A stretch of DNA of 64,000 nt from Caballeronia terrestris (GCF_001544515.1 NZ_FCOL02000013.1:62001-126000); one strand, 5' to 3'; positions 49,161-59,214 are shown, counted from the stretch's first letter. Program-made: numbers and translations. The notes: a model not told the origin generated them from the sequence alone.

Positions 49161-50912
49161 ATGAAAATCAGCACAAGGCTGGCGGCATTGCCGCTCACAG
49201 CCCTGGTATCGCTTGCTTTCGCACAGCGCGCACCGACGCCGGCCGATACCGCCGCAGCCGCACGAGCCAACGCCGAGCAAAACCAGCAAATTCAGCAGCA
49301 GCGCTACGCACAGCAGCGCGACGCCGCCGTGCAGACCCCAGTGGTGCGTTCGACCCTGCCAACGGTCGAAGGCTTCCCGGTGCTGCCAGTCGAGACGCCA
49401 TGCTTTCGCATCGACAGATTCACGCTCGATGTGCCCGAGACACTCCCCGATGCCGTTCGCCGCAAGGGCGCTTCGGCGCTATCGCTTGACCCGTTTGCCT
49501 TCGCCCGCGAATGGCTTGGCCACTACAGCGGCCAGTGCATCGGCAAGACGGGTATCGATGCGTTGATGAAAGAACTGCAACAGGCGATCCTGAGCCGTGG
49601 TTACGTGACGACCCGCGTCCTGCTGCCCGAGCAGGACCTGTCGAGCGGCACGCTCGCGTTCGCCCTTGTGCCCGGCGTCGTGCATCAACTCAGCTTGGCT
49701 GATCCGACCACACGCGGCACATTGAAATCCGCCTTCCCGATCCGCGACGGCGACCTGCTGGACCTGCGCGAACTCGAACAGGGGCTGGAGCAGATGAAGC
49801 GCGTGGCGTCGCAGGACGTGGACATGAAGATCGAGCCGACCGACACACCAGGCGAAAGCGATATCGTCGTCACCTTGAAGCGCTCGAAGCCGTGGAGCCT
49901 GGTCGCCTCCGTCGATAACTCGGGCACCGAGGCGACCGGCAAGTAGCAGGGCAACGTGAACCTCGGCCTCGACAACCCGCTGGGACTCAACGACGTACTC
50001 GCGCTCGGCGCGAACCAGGACCTGGCATTCGGCAACAAGTCGCTCGGCTCGCGCGGGTTCAACGGTTCGTACTCGGTGCCGTGGGGGTATTGGACAGCGA
50101 CGTTGTCCGGCTACACCAGCAGCTATTACCAGCAGATTGCAGGCTCGAACCAGACGTTCGTATCGGCCGGCAACTCGCAGACGGCTGCACTGAAACTCGC
50201 ACGCGTCCTGAGCCGCAGCCAGAACGACGTGTTCGGCGTCGAGTTTCAGCTATCGAAGCGCTGTGGCAAAAGTTTCATCGATGACACCGACATCCCGCAG
50301 CAGCGGCGCAACAACACGTTTATCGAAGCAGGTCTGACCGACCGTCATTACTTCGGTGCGGCGCAGTTCGATGGCACGCTCGCGTATCGTCAGGGCATCG
50401 GCGGACTCGGCGCGACGCCCGATCCGTACCCGGACGGCCCGACGTACCGCTACCGCATGGCCGTGCTGGACGCCAACCTGTCGGTGCCGTTCGCCGTCGC
50501 GCAACAGCGCTTCCGCTACGTGACGACGTTTCACGGCCAGTTCACCAACGACACGCTGTTCTATCTGGACGACCTGGCGATCGGCAGCCGTTACACGGTC
50601 CGCGGCTTCGACGGCGAGACGATGCTGGCGGCGGAGAAGGGTTTCTACTGGCGCAACGAGCTGCAAATGCCGATTGGCCAGAAGGGACAGTCGCTCTATG
50701 CCGGGATCGACTGCGGGCGTGTGTTTGGCCCGAACACAACGTTTCTGGCCGGAACGCAACTCGCGGGTGCGGTGATCGGCATCCGCGGCGTGTTGCCTGT
50801 ACGCCTTGCTGCTTTCTCGTATGACCTGTTCGTCGGGATGCCGATCTACAAACCGGACGGTTTCCCGAGCGCGCGCGCGACAGTCGGGGTGCAGGCTACC
50901 GCGCAGTTCTAA
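49161..50912 (+). pseudogene. Two-partner secretion outer-membrane transporter (BcpB/FhaC/ShlB family) broken by an amber codon
   Basis: Read through the TAG at 49,944-49,946, this frame encodes 583 residues, normal for the family. It has a signal peptide (MKISTRLAALPLTALVSLAFA), a Gln-rich linker helix, POTRA 1 with the Cys pair (VETPCFRIDRFTLD...SGQCIG), POTRA 2 (VTTRVLLPEQDLSSGTLAFALVPG), then a 16-strand barrel with the conserved VRGF motif (RYTVRGFDGE) and an aromatic C-terminal end (TAQF). The stop follows SGTEATGK, just where the barrel begins (GNVNLGLDNPLGLND). An internal GTG at 49,956 could restart translation but the product would lack a signal peptide and POTRAs. Confidence 0.85.
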
Positions 50913-50925
50913 CGTCTTTAAACGC

Positions 50926-52158
50926 TCACCCGCCCCCAATATAATCAAACAACGACATCTTCTGAATCTGCGAAAACGCCATCTGCGCGCCTTGGAGCGC
51001 ATTCTGCGTCAACTCATACTGACTGATGGCGCTAACCAGATCGATGCTGGTCAGGTTCTCGAGATCGCTTGAAGCCTGCGTAGAAGCATTGGCCATCGAG
51101 CTTTGCGTAGCCGCGACTTCCTGCTCGCGTCCACCGACCGTAGCCTGCGTCGAAAGCACATTCGTGAACGTGTTATTGATCTTGGTCGTCGCCGTAGTCA
51201 TGGCGTTGACAAGCGCGGCTTTTTGCTCAGCCGTGTCAGTAGGCTGCTTGAGCGCATTCACGAGATTATCGAGCGTCGCGAAGATATCCGTCCCGGAAGA
51301 AGCCGCCGGCCCTGCCGTGAACGTATCGCCATCGGCGGGAGAGCCGTCGATGGTCACCTTCTGCCCGCCGAGCGTGATATCCGTCTTCCCCGTGTACGCA
51401 ACTGGCGTCGGCGGCGAACCATCGGCCGTCGGCGTGACCGTATAGCTCTTCGACCCATCCGACGCCACCGCGAACTTGATCGTGTAATTGCTCGAATTAC
51501 CCGCGTTGGTCGGATCGGAAACACTCACGGGGCTGATCGTGCCCGAACCCGTGTTCGATAAACTCGCCGCCGATACCGCATCCGCCTGCGCCGCCGACAC
51601 GCTCTGGAAAATCGACGACCCCGCGTCGTTGACGCTGACCGTGCGGTTCTCGCTCAGCTGCACCTGACGCTGCCCAAGATCGCCGCCATAAGTCGCCCCG
51701 ACGCCCGACGCGTTGTTGCTGAACGGCACCACGCTGCTCTTGTAGCCGGCGAAAATGTAGTTGCCATCGGCATCGGTGGTATTCGCGAGGCCCATCAGCT
51801 GATCGCGATAACCCTGCAACTGATTCGCGAGCGACGTGCGGTCGGAGTCGTTGAGCGATCCGTCGCCGATCCGCACCGCCTGCGTCTTGATGCTCTGCAG
51901 GACACTGCTCACGCTGGTGAGCGTCGAGTCCTCGAGCTGCAGCGACGACTGCGCCGACGTCTGGTTCGTCGCGTACTGCGTGAACGCAGAGCTCTTCATG
52001 CTGAGCTGCACCGCCTGCGAAGCGCCGAGCGGATCGTCGGATGCGGTGAGAATCCGCTTGCCGGATGAAATCTGCTGATACATCGACGCGAGCGAGCTTT
52101 GCTGATCGCTCATCGTCTGGACGTTCATGTTGAAATACTGGGAGCTGGAAATGCGCAT
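50926..52158 (-). CDS. flgL: Flagellar hook-filament junction protein FlgL (HAP3)
   Basis: A 410-residue junction protein. The N-terminal flagellin-like helix (MRISSSQYFNMNVQTMSDQQSSLASMYQQISSGKRILTASDDPLGASQA) and C-terminal helix (TSIDLVSAISQYELTQNALQGAQMAFSQIQKMSLFDYIGGG) are the FlgL termini that polymerise. The Gly/Ser/Thr-rich middle is variable. It follows flgK by 11 bases on the minus strand; the 3' end is only 13 bases from the end of the transporter pseudogene. Confidence 0.95.
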   Translation of the reverse strand: MRISSSQYFNMNVQTMSDQQSSLASMYQQISSGKRILTASDDPLGASQAVQLSMKSSAFTQYATNQTSAQSSLQLEDSTLTSVSSVLQSIKTQAVRIGDGSLNDSDRTSLANQLQGYRDQLMGLANTTDADGNYIFAGYKSSVVPFSNNASGVGATYGGDLGQRQVQLSENRTVSVNDAGSSIFQSVSAAQADAVSAASLSNTGSGTISPVSVSDPTNAGNSSNYTIKFAVASDGSKSYTVTPTADGSPPTPVAYTGKTDITLGGQKVTIDGSPADGDTFTAGPAASSGTDIFATLDNLVNALKQPTDTAEQKAALVNAMTTATTKINNTFTNVLSTQATVGGREQEVAATQSSMANASTQASSDLENLTSIDLVSAISQYELTQNALQGAQMAFSQIQKMSLFDYIGGG

Positions 52159-52169
52159 CGCCGTATGCC

Positions 52170-54107
52170 TCAGTTGAAGATGCCAAGCAGCGTCTGGAAC
52201 AACGACGACGCCGTCTGGATCACCTTGCTGTTCGCCTGATAAAGCTGCTGGTACTGCATCAGGTTCGCCGCTTCTTCGTTCAGGTTGACGCCCGACACCG
52301 ACTGCTGCGCCGCCGTCACCTGGTTGAGCAGCGCCGTCTGCGACGTGCTCGAGCTCTTCATCTGGTTCGTATCGTTGCCGATCTGGTTCACGTAGGTCGC
52401 GTAAGCGCCCGTGAGCGTATCGGTGCCGCCGTTCATGCTCTTGGTCGTGACGAGGTTCGACATCGCGAGCGCGTTGCTGCCGTCGCTCGTGCCGCCCTTG
52501 TTCGGTGCCAGGTTGAACGCGTCCTTGTCCGACGGCGCGCCGGTGATAGTCGCCGTGACGCCGTTCGACGTGACCGTGAGGCCCTTCGACGAATCGTAGG
52601 GAATCATCTGTCCGGCCGTGATGACGGACGAATCGGCGAGCGTCACATCGACGTTCGACGTGAAGCCGCCTTTGGTCGAGTCATAGCTGAGGCTGATGGC
52701 GCTCGCGGTGTAGCCCGCAACGACCGTCGCCGACGAAATCGATGCCGTGCCGCCGTTGCTCGTCGCCGCCGACGTCACGACAGGCGATGCCGCCGCGATC
52801 GCCGCGGGGCTGGAGTTCGAGAGCCTGAAGCCGTCGAGCGAGGAGCGGGTCGGCTGGATCGTGAACGAATCGCCGGCCTTCATCGTGCCCGACACGCTGA
52901 TGTCGAGCCCGTTCAACGTGCCGCTCGTCGCGGGCGCGCTGAAGCTGTCGAGCGCGGCGCCCGACTTGCGGTCCGACAGCGTGTACTTCGAGCCGTCGAA
53001 GGAAAGCGTGTAGTCGCCGGTGGTCGGCTTCGTCGGATCGGTGAACGAGACGCCGAGCGTCGCGTTGCCCGTGTTGCGCGCGTTCGCGTAGATCGTCGGG
53101 CTGCCCGTCGAGAACAGCGCGCCGCCGGCGTTGCCGTTCAAATCAAGGCCGAGCGCATTCTGCTGGTTCAACTGCGTGGCGAACGTCGTCGCGATCGCGC
53201 CGAGTTGCGCCTGCGCCGGGTCGAGCGTCTGGCTGCGGAAATCCAGCAAACCGCCGACGGTGCCGCCCGACAGCGCCGATTCATTGATATAGCTGATCTG
53301 CGAGGGCGTCTGCGTCGAGCCGTCGCTGCTCTTGAACGCGATCGCGAGTTCGCTCGGATCGGACGCCGACGTCACCGCCTGCAATCCATACTGCTTCGCG
53401 CCGACGACGAGCGGCTGCCCGTTGCCGATGAACACGTTGTAGTTGCCGTCGGACTGCACGACCTGCACGCCGACCATCGAACTCAGGTTCTGCACCGCGA
53501 GGTCACGCTGATCGAGCAGCTGGTTCGGCGGCTGGCCTTGGGCGCTCGCGGCGTTGATCTGCTTGTTGAGGTCCGCGATCTGCTGCGAGTAGCTGTTGAT
53601 CTGCGTGACGGCGGCCGTCAGTTGCATGTTGACGCTCTGGCGTAACTGGTCGTACTGGCTGCCGGCGGCGTTGATCTGGTCGGCGAGCGTTTGCGCGCTG
53701 CTCACAAGCGTCTGGCGCGCGGACGTGCTGCTCGCGGCATTCGCCACCGACTGCATGCCGGTAAAGAATCCGCTGATGCCGGCGGCGATCCCCTTCGTCG
53801 GATCACCGACGAGATTGTTCAACTGGGAGATCAGCGAGTAATACGTATTGGCCGAGCTGCTCGCCGACTGCGTGTTGTTCAGTTGCGTCGAGAGGTACTG
53901 GCTGTACGAACGCGTGACGGAGACACTCTGCACGCCGTTGCCGAGGTAGCCAGAGTTCGTGTACTGGCCGGACGCTTCCTGATACGAGACTTTTTCGAGC
54001 GAATAGCCCGGCGTCGCGGCGTTGCTGATGTTCTGTCCCGTGACCGTCAGTCCCCACTGGGCTGCGTTGAGACCGCTGACGCCGATATTGAATATGTTGT
54101 TGGACAT
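52170..54107 (-). CDS. flgK: Flagellar hook-associated protein FlgK (HAP1)
   Basis: A 645-residue junction protein. The N-terminus is the rod/hook-type MSNNIFNIGVSGLNAAQWGLTVTGQNISNAATPGYS and the C-terminus is the coiled-coil SGVNLNEEAANLMQYQQLYQANSKVIQTASSLFQTLLGIFN. The start is ATG 54,107, where the conserved FlgK N-terminus begins; the frame stays open to 54,257 without conservation. A FliA promoter lies about 60 bases upstream. Confidence 0.95.
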   Translation of the reverse strand: MSNNIFNIGVSGLNAAQWGLTVTGQNISNAATPGYSLEKVSYQEASGQYTNSGYLGNGVQSVSVTRSYSQYLSTQLNNTQSASSSANTYYSLISQLNNLVGDPTKGIAAGISGFFTGMQSVANAASSTSARQTLVSSAQTLADQINAAGSQYDQLRQSVNMQLTAAVTQINSYSQQIADLNKQINAASAQGQPPNQLLDQRDLAVQNLSSMVGVQVVQSDGNYNVFIGNGQPLVVGAKQYGLQAVTSASDPSELAIAFKSSDGSTQTPSQISYINESALSGGTVGGLLDFRSQTLDPAQAQLGAIATTFATQLNQQNALGLDLNGNAGGALFSTGSPTIYANARNTGNATLGVSFTDPTKPTTGDYTLSFDGSKYTLSDRKSGAALDSFSAPATSGTLNGLDISVSGTMKAGDSFTIQPTRSSLDGFRLSNSSPAAIAAASPVVTSAATSNGGTASISSATVVAGYTASAISLSYDSTKGGFTSNVDVTLADSSVITAGQMIPYDSSKGLTVTSNGVTATITGAPSDKDAFNLAPNKGGTSDGSNALAMSNLVTTKSMNGGTDTLTGAYATYVNQIGNDTNQMKSSSTSQTALLNQVTAAQQSVSGVNLNEEAANLMQYQQLYQANSKVIQTASSLFQTLLGIFN

Positions 54108-54164
54108 GCATGAATCCTGGTGAGACGGCGTCACTTGGCCGCCGCTAGACGAGAACTGTTCTTT

Positions 54165-54191
54165 ATAACGGCCGTTTGTGCGCAAAGTTGA
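54165..54191 (-). promoter_or_regulatory. Sigma-28 (FliA) promoter for flgK-flgL
   Basis: Minus strand TCAACTTT (54191-54184), 11-base spacer, GCCGTTAT (54172-54165); compare the FliA consensus TAAAGTTT-N11-GCCGATAA. Spacing is exact, and the -10 part differs at two positions. Confidence 0.65.
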
Positions 54192-54374
54192 GCGTGCGCG
54201 GTGCTGCGGCCGGGTTCGGGCGATCTTGCTTTCGCGCTGTGTCCTATGCGAACGCAAGACGCGATACAGCCATTATCGGCAGCGCGGCACGTAAGCAATC
54301 GGGGGAGAAGCGGGGGGATTGGGGGGTAATTCGAGGAATGCCGGCGCGTGTGTCGCGCATGGCAAAAACACAAA

Positions 54375-54400
54375 AGCCGATCGACACGCGCCGATCGGCT
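54375..54400 (-). terminator. Rho-independent terminator after ycgR
   Basis: Stem AGCCGATCG (54375-54383) / CGATCGGCT (54392-54400). On the minus strand it is followed by TTTTGTGTTTTT. It ends the ycgR transcript so that flgK depends on its own FliA promoter. Confidence 0.82.
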
Positions 54401-54424
54401 CATCAAACTAAAAACGCCGTCACG

Positions 54425-55180
54425 TCACTTCGCGAGTGATCGCCGTTTCATTTCGAGCTGCGTGATCAGGCGCTGAAGCGTGTTCTCAGCAGACCCCGGC
54501 AAGGAAACAAACTTGAAGCCCAGCGTGAAGCGCCGGTCACCCTTCGCCGTCGTCTGTTCGCGATGCGAGACGAGCCTGAGATCGAGCGTCAGCTTGCCCG
54601 GCACGCTGAAATGCAATTCGACGTCGGTCAGCGTGATGCCCATTTCCAGATCCTCGGCGCGCTCGTCCATCGTGCGCAACGCGACGCCGCCCAGCGACAG
54701 GTCATGCACCTCGAAGCGAAAACGATCGCCGCTCGGCAGCATTCCGCTGCAGATATACGGATCGAGCACGGGCGCCTCGACGCGGAAATACTCGCGCCGC
54801 TGCATGTAGTAGAGCACCTTCGGAAAATCGACTTCGAACGCCGGACGGCCTTCAAAAGTCGTTTCGCGCGGGGTGCCCGTCGTGAACTCCACGCGCACGC
54901 CATCGGGTGCCGCGTGAAAGATCAGCGTCGGCGCGGCGAGCACCACGCGGTTCTGTTCGGCGACGCCGCCCCAATCGAAGATGAAACTGTGCGCCGTTAC
55001 GTCGACGTCGAGCAGCCGCGTAACGATTTGTCCGCCGGCATACTCGGCCGTGAGGAAATCCCCACGATTGGCGAGGTTGCGCAGTGATACGCCGACTTCG
55101 AGCGGCGTGCGCCGGCCGAAATCGACGGGTTCGGCGTGTTTTTCGTCAGCGACGTGATCATGCGTCTGGTTGCTATTCAT
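54425..55180 (-). CDS. ycgR: Flagellar brake protein YcgR (PilZ, c-di-GMP receptor)
   Basis: A 251-residue protein with an N-terminal YcgR_N domain (about residues 30-115) and a C-terminal PilZ domain. The c-di-GMP binding motifs are visible: RREYFRVEAP (RxxxR) near residue 128 and DLSLGGVAL (D/NxSxxG) near residue 160. It slows flagellar rotation when c-di-GMP is high by contacting FliG/FliM or MotA. A FliA promoter lies about 100 bases upstream, so the brake would be made late with the filament genes. Confidence 0.92.
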   Translation of the reverse strand: MNSNQTHDHVADEKHAEPVDFGRRTPLEVGVSLRNLANRGDFLTAEYAGGQIVTRLLDVDVTAHSFIFDWGGVAEQNRVVLAAPTLIFHAAPDGVRVEFTTGTPRETTFEGRPAFEVDFPKVLYYMQRREYFRVEAPVLDPYICSGMLPSGDRFRFEVHDLSLGGVALRTMDERAEDLEMGITLTDVELHFSVPGKLTLDLRLVSHREQTTAKGDRRFTLGFKFVSLPGSAENTLQRLITQLEMKRRSLAK

Positions 55181-55277
55181 GGTGCTGTGCCGTGTTCATT
55201 TTGCTCGCGCGCCGCCACGGTTGCAGGCATCGCGCGTCGAACCGGATCAGGTCGATCCGGCACTTCGGTGTTCCTGT

Positions 55278-55304
55278 TTAGCGGCAAATCCCAAAAAAAA
55301 TTTA
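55278..55304 (-). promoter_or_regulatory. Sigma-28 (FliA) promoter for ycgR
   Basis: Minus strand TAAATTTT (55304-55297), 11-base spacer, GCCGCTAA (55285-55278); the FliA consensus is TAAAGTTT-N11-GCCGATAA. One mismatch in each half and exact spacing. Confidence 0.75.
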
Positions 55305-55467
55305 GGGCTTGCCGTAAAAATTTCCAGCTTTATCCGCCACGTATTCGTTGCTTCTGACGTAAAACGCTAGCTTTGTCCGACCGCGGCGCGCGAGCATCTC
55401 CCGCGCGCTCGGTGCAAGGTTCCATCTTCATGCACCAATAAAAGCAATGTGCGCGCCCATCGTTTCA

Positions 55468-56502
55468 TCAAACGATCTGACGCATGATGGAAATCAGCTT
55501 CTTCGCGTACTGCGGATCGGTGGCGTAGCCGGCTTTCTGCATGCCGTGCGCGAAGCCCGCAGCGTCGCGCGAGGCCTCGACGACCGGCGCGTAACGCGGA
55601 TTGTTCTTCAGCACGCTCGCGTAGTCGGTCAGCGCATGTTCATACGAATCATAGGCCCTGAAGCGCTCGACGACCTTTTGCGGCTGGCCATTCACGTATT
55701 CCGTCGTCACCGCGCTGACCGTCTTGCCGATCCAGTCCTTCGTCGCCTTGATGCCGAAGATGTTGTGGCTCGTCGAGCCGTCCGCGTTCTTGATCTCGCG
55801 CTTGCCCCAGCCCGATTCGAGCGCCGCCTGGCCGATGATGAAGCGCGCCGGAATGCCCGTCGCCGCGCTCGCGGCCTGCGCCGGCACGGCGAGGCGATCG
55901 ACGAATGCGTTCACCTTGTCGGTGCCGTTGCCGCGTGCGGGCGGTTCGAGCGAGCTGTTCGCAGTGTAGCCCGTGCCCGACTGAAGCGAATTCGCCTTCG
56001 AAGCCGCCGCGCTCGCGTAAGCCTTCGCCATCGCGTTCATCGCGGCCATGTTGCCGGCGTTCGCGGTGCCGTCGTCGCCGCCCGAAGAGGCGGAGAGCGT
56101 GCTCAGCGCGTTGGCGCCCGCAGCACCAGAAGCGCCCGACGCACCTGCATTGCGCATGAGCTGCTTCAGCATCATGTCCGCGACGCCGATCCCCTTCGAC
56201 GACATCTGCTGCGACATCTGCTGGTCGAGCATCGACGTGAAAGACTTGCTTTCGTTCGAATCGAACGGGCTGTCGGACGGCGTGGCGTCGCGCATGCTCT
56301 TCAACATCATCTGCGTGAAGACGGCGTCGAACTGCTTGGCCGCCGCCTTCAGTCCGTCCTGCGGCGATGCGTTCGCCTGGGCGCGCATCGCGTCGAAGCC
56401 TTGCACGTCGAGGGCAAAGCGATTCGACAAGTTGCCGATCCCGCCGTTCGTGTCGGTGGATGCCAGGGCACTGCTGGCGATACCGCTCGCGTTCGAGTTC
56501 AT
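55468..56502 (-). CDS. flgJ: Flagellar rod-assembly muramidase FlgJ
   Basis: A 344-residue dual-domain FlgJ. The N-terminal rod-cap part (about residues 45-115; LKAAAKQFDAVFTQMMLKSMRDATPSDSPFDSNESKSFTSMLDQQMSQQM) is followed by an Ala/Ser linker and a C-terminal glucosaminidase/muramidase domain (PARFIIGQAALESGWGKREIKNADGSTSHNIFGIKA, with the catalytic Glu in ALESGWG). It opens peptidoglycan for the rod. Last gene of flgBCDEFGHIJ; the start is 12 bases after the flgI stop. Confidence 0.95.
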   Translation of the reverse strand: MNSNASGIASSALASTDTNGGIGNLSNRFALDVQGFDAMRAQANASPQDGLKAAAKQFDAVFTQMMLKSMRDATPSDSPFDSNESKSFTSMLDQQMSQQMSSKGIGVADMMLKQLMRNAGASGASGAAGANALSTLSASSGGDDGTANAGNMAAMNAMAKAYASAAASKANSLQSGTGYTANSSLEPPARGNGTDKVNAFVDRLAVPAQAASAATGIPARFIIGQAALESGWGKREIKNADGSTSHNIFGIKATKDWIGKTVSAVTTEYVNGQPQKVVERFRAYDSYEHALTDYASVLKNNPRYAPVVEASRDAAGFAHGMQKAGYATDPQYAKKLISIMRQIV

Positions 56503-56514
56503 GGGCTGTCGTCC

Positions 56515-57642
56515 TTAAATGATTTCGAGGTCGGCGCGCAGGGCGCCCGCCGCTTTCATCGATTGCAGAATCGAGATCAGGTCGGCCGGGGTCGCGCCGA
56601 GCGCGTTGAGCGCCTTCACGACATCCGCGAGATTCGCGCCCGCCGCGAGCATCTTGAGCGCGCCGCTGTCCTGCTTCAACTGAATCGACGATTCCTTCGC
56701 CGCGACCGTCTGCCCGTTCGAGAACGCGCCAGGCTGGCTGACCGCCGTCTTCGTGTTGATGACGACCGACAAATTGCCGTGCGCGACCGCGCAGTTCTGC
56801 AGCGTGACCATCTGGTTCATCACGATCGAACCGGTGCGCGCGTTGAGGATCACCTTGGCGGCGGCCTGCGACGGACGCACGTCGATGTTCTGCAACTGCG
56901 CCATGAACGCGACCTGTTGCGACGGATCGGCGGGCGCGCGCAACTGGATCGTGCGGCCGTCGAGCGCGAGCGCCGTGCCCATGCCGAACTGGCTGTTCAC
57001 CGCTCCGACGATCTTCTGCGCCGTGTCGAAGTCCATGTCGCGCAGTTCCATCTGCATCGTGCCGCCCGCTTGCGTGACGGCGTTCGGCAAGGCGCGCTCG
57101 ACGAGTGCGCCGCCCGAAATGCGTCCGACCGCGAGCTGATTCACCTGCACCTTGCTGCCGTTCGCGCTCGCGCCCGCACCGCCGACGACGAGGTTGCCCT
57201 GCGCCATCGCGTAGACCTGCCCGTCGGCGCCTTTCAACGGCGCCATCAGGAGCGTGCCGCCGCGCAAGCTCTTCGCGTTGCCGAGCGACGAAACCGTCAC
57301 GTCGATCGCTTCGCCCGGCCGTGCGAACGGCGGCAGCGTGGCCGTCACCATCACGGCGGCGACGTTCTTCAACTGCATGTTCTGCGTGCTCGCCGAATTC
57401 AGCGTGATGCCGAGGTTGCCGAGCATGTTGGTCAGGCTCTGCGTCGTGAACGGCGTTTGCATCGTCTGGTCGCCCGTGCCGTCGAGGCCGACGACGAGGC
57501 CATAGCCGATCAGCGGGTTGTCGCGCACGCCCTGGAACACGACGAGGTCCTTCAGGCGCTCGGCGTGGGCCTTTTCGGGCAGCACGGCGGCGGCGGCGAG
57601 CGCGGCGAGCGCGACGGCGAGGAGTTTGGTGAGAATGTTCAT
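56515..57642 (-). CDS. flgI: Flagellar P-ring protein FlgI
   Basis: A 375-residue periplasmic P-ring subunit. A signal peptide ends in AHA near residue 27, followed by [32 protein letters not shown] and [15 protein letters not shown], and the C-terminus has the family pattern [35 protein letters not shown]. It precedes flgJ and follows flgH by two bases. Confidence 0.96.
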   Translation of the reverse strand: MNILTKLLAVALAALAAAAVLPEKAHAERLKDLVVFQGVRDNPLIGYGLVVGLDGTGDQTMQTPFTTQSLTNMLGNLGITLNSASTQNMQLKNVAAVMVTATLPPFARPGEAIDVTVSSLGNAKSLRGGTLLMAPLKGADGQVYAMAQGNLVVGGAGASANGSKVQVNQLAVGRISGGALVERALPNAVTQAGGTMQMELRDMDFDTAQKIVGAVNSQFGMGTALALDGRTIQLRAPADPSQQVAFMAQLQNIDVRPSQAAAKVILNARTGSIVMNQMVTLQNCAVAHGNLSVVINTKTAVSQPGAFSNGQTVAAKESSIQLKQDSGALKMLAAGANLADVVKALNALGATPADLISILQSMKAAGALRADLEII

Positions 57643-57644
57643 GG

Positions 57645-58352
57645 TCAGAACGGCGCCAGGTTGAGGAAGAAGCGCTGCAGCCAGCCCATGTTCTGCGCTT
57701 CGTCGATATAGCCCTTCGCGGAGTACTCGATCTTCGCGTCCGCGACTTGCGTCGAAAAGACCGTGTTGCTGCCGGAGATGGTCGTCGGGTTCACGACGCC
57801 GGAGAAGCGCACGAATTCGTTGCCTTGGTTGATGAGCATCTGTTTTTCACCGCTCACCGCCAGGTTGCCGTTCGGCAGCACGCCGATCACGGTGACGGTC
57901 AGCGTGCCGCTGAACGTGTTGGCCGCGCTCGCGCCGCCCGCGGCGGTGAATTTGTTCGCGCCCGTGGCCGACAAAGTCGTGTTGTTGAATAGGCCGCCGA
58001 AGATACCCGGCGAGACCGGCACCGCGAACGAGCCGTTGCCCGCGCGATTCGTATTCGCCGCCGACGATTTCGTCGCGTTCACGTTTTCCGAGATCACGAT
58101 GGTCAGGATGTCGCCGACATTGCGCGGACGCTGGTCTTCGAAGAGCGGCCGGCCAGCATAGCCCGCGTTGTAGATCGCGCCCGGCGACTGCGTGTTGAGC
58201 GGCGGCGCGGGCGGACGGGCGGTCATCGGCTGCTGGACGATCGGCTCCTTCGGCACGAGGCCGCACGCGGCGAGCGACGCGGCGAGCGCGAGGGCCGTGG
58301 CGAGACGCGAGAGGCGTACAGCTTCGCGGGCAATGGTCTTGATTGGCGACAT
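57645..58352 (-). CDS. flgH: Flagellar L-ring lipoprotein FlgH
   Basis: A 235-residue outer-membrane L-ring subunit. The N-terminus is a lipoprotein signal with lipobox LAAC (Cys about residue 30), then [40 protein letters not shown], and a C-terminus with [55 protein letters not shown], the FlgH signature. Confidence 0.95.
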   Translation of the reverse strand: MSPIKTIAREAVRLSRLATALALAASLAACGLVPKEPIVQQPMTARPPAPPLNTQSPGAIYNAGYAGRPLFEDQRPRNVGDILTIVISENVNATKSSAANTNRAGNGSFAVPVSPGIFGGLFNNTTLSATGANKFTAAGGASAANTFSGTLTVTVIGVLPNGNLAVSGEKQMLINQGNEFVRFSGVVNPTTISGSNTVFSTQVADAKIEYSAKGYIDEAQNMGWLQRFFLNLAPF

Positions 58353-58394
58353 CTTGGTGATCCGTCTGGTCTTGCGAGGCTCGGGTGAGGAGCC

Positions 58395-59183
58395 TTAAAC
58401 CTGCATGTTCGAAAGCGTCTGCAACATCTGGTCGGACGTGGTCACGGCCTTGCTGTTGATTTCGTACGCGCGCTGCGTCTGGATCATGTTGACCAGTTCC
58501 TGCACGACGTTCACGTTCGACGCTTCCACATAACCTTGTTGCAGCGAACCGGCGCCGTTCAGGCCCGGTTGCGTGACGTTCGGCGCGCCCGACGAACCCG
58601 TTTCCGAGAACAGGTTTTCGCCGCGTGCCTCGAGGCCGGCCGGGTTGATGAAGGTCGCGAGCTGCATCGCGCCGACCGTCGTCGCCGCCGTGCTGCCCGG
58701 CTGCATGATCGACACCGTGCCGTCCGAGCCGATCGTGATCGACGTCGCGTTTTGCGGAATCGTGATCGCCGGGTTCACCTGATATCCGCTCGCCGTTACG
58801 AGCTGGCCCTGCGCGTTGGTCTGGAACGAGCCGTCACGCGTGTAAGCCGTCGTGCCGTCGGGCATCGTGACCTGGAAGAAGCCCTGGCCATTGATGGCGA
58901 CGTCTTTCGAATTGCCGGTCTGCTGCAGGTTGCCCTGCGTGTAGAGGCGTTCGGTCGCGACTTGCTGCACACCGGTGCCGAGCTGGCTGCCGGAGGCGAG
59001 TTCGGTCTGCTGCGTCGAGTTCGCGCCCGGCTGGCGGACGGTCTGGTACAGCAGGTCCTCGAACACCGCGCGCGAGCCCTTGAAGCCGTTCGTGCTGACG
59101 TTGGCGAGGTTGTTCGAGATGGTGTCCATCTGCGACTGCTGGGCATTCATGCCGGTCGCGGCGATGTAGAGAGAGCGATTCAT
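58395..59183 (-). CDS. flgG: Flagellar distal rod protein FlgG
   Basis: A 262-residue distal rod protein. The N-terminus is [47 protein letters not shown] and the C-terminus is [37 protein letters not shown], both classic. It follows flgF by 31 bases. Confidence 0.96.
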   Translation of the reverse strand: MNRSLYIAATGMNAQQSQMDTISNNLANVSTNGFKGSRAVFEDLLYQTVRQPGANSTQQTELASGSQLGTGVQQVATERLYTQGNLQQTGNSKDVAINGQGFFQVTMPDGTTAYTRDGSFQTNAQGQLVTASGYQVNPAITIPQNATSITIGSDGTVSIMQPGSTAATTVGAMQLATFINPAGLEARGENLFSETGSSGAPNVTQPGLNGAGSLQQGYVEASNVNVVQELVNMIQTQRAYEINSKAVTTSDQMLQTLSNMQV

Positions 59184-59214
59184 GTTTCGTTTCCTGGTGG
59201 GCTAATCAAGCTGC

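Noticed and set aside
55380..55440. GC-rich stem after flgJ as terminator
   Set aside because: Only a 7-base stem with a 9-base loop and no T-run on the minus strand; not convincing.
55447..57711. Plus-strand frame of 754 codons opposite flgJ, flgI and flgH
   Set aside because: Arg/His-rich shadow of well-supported flg genes.
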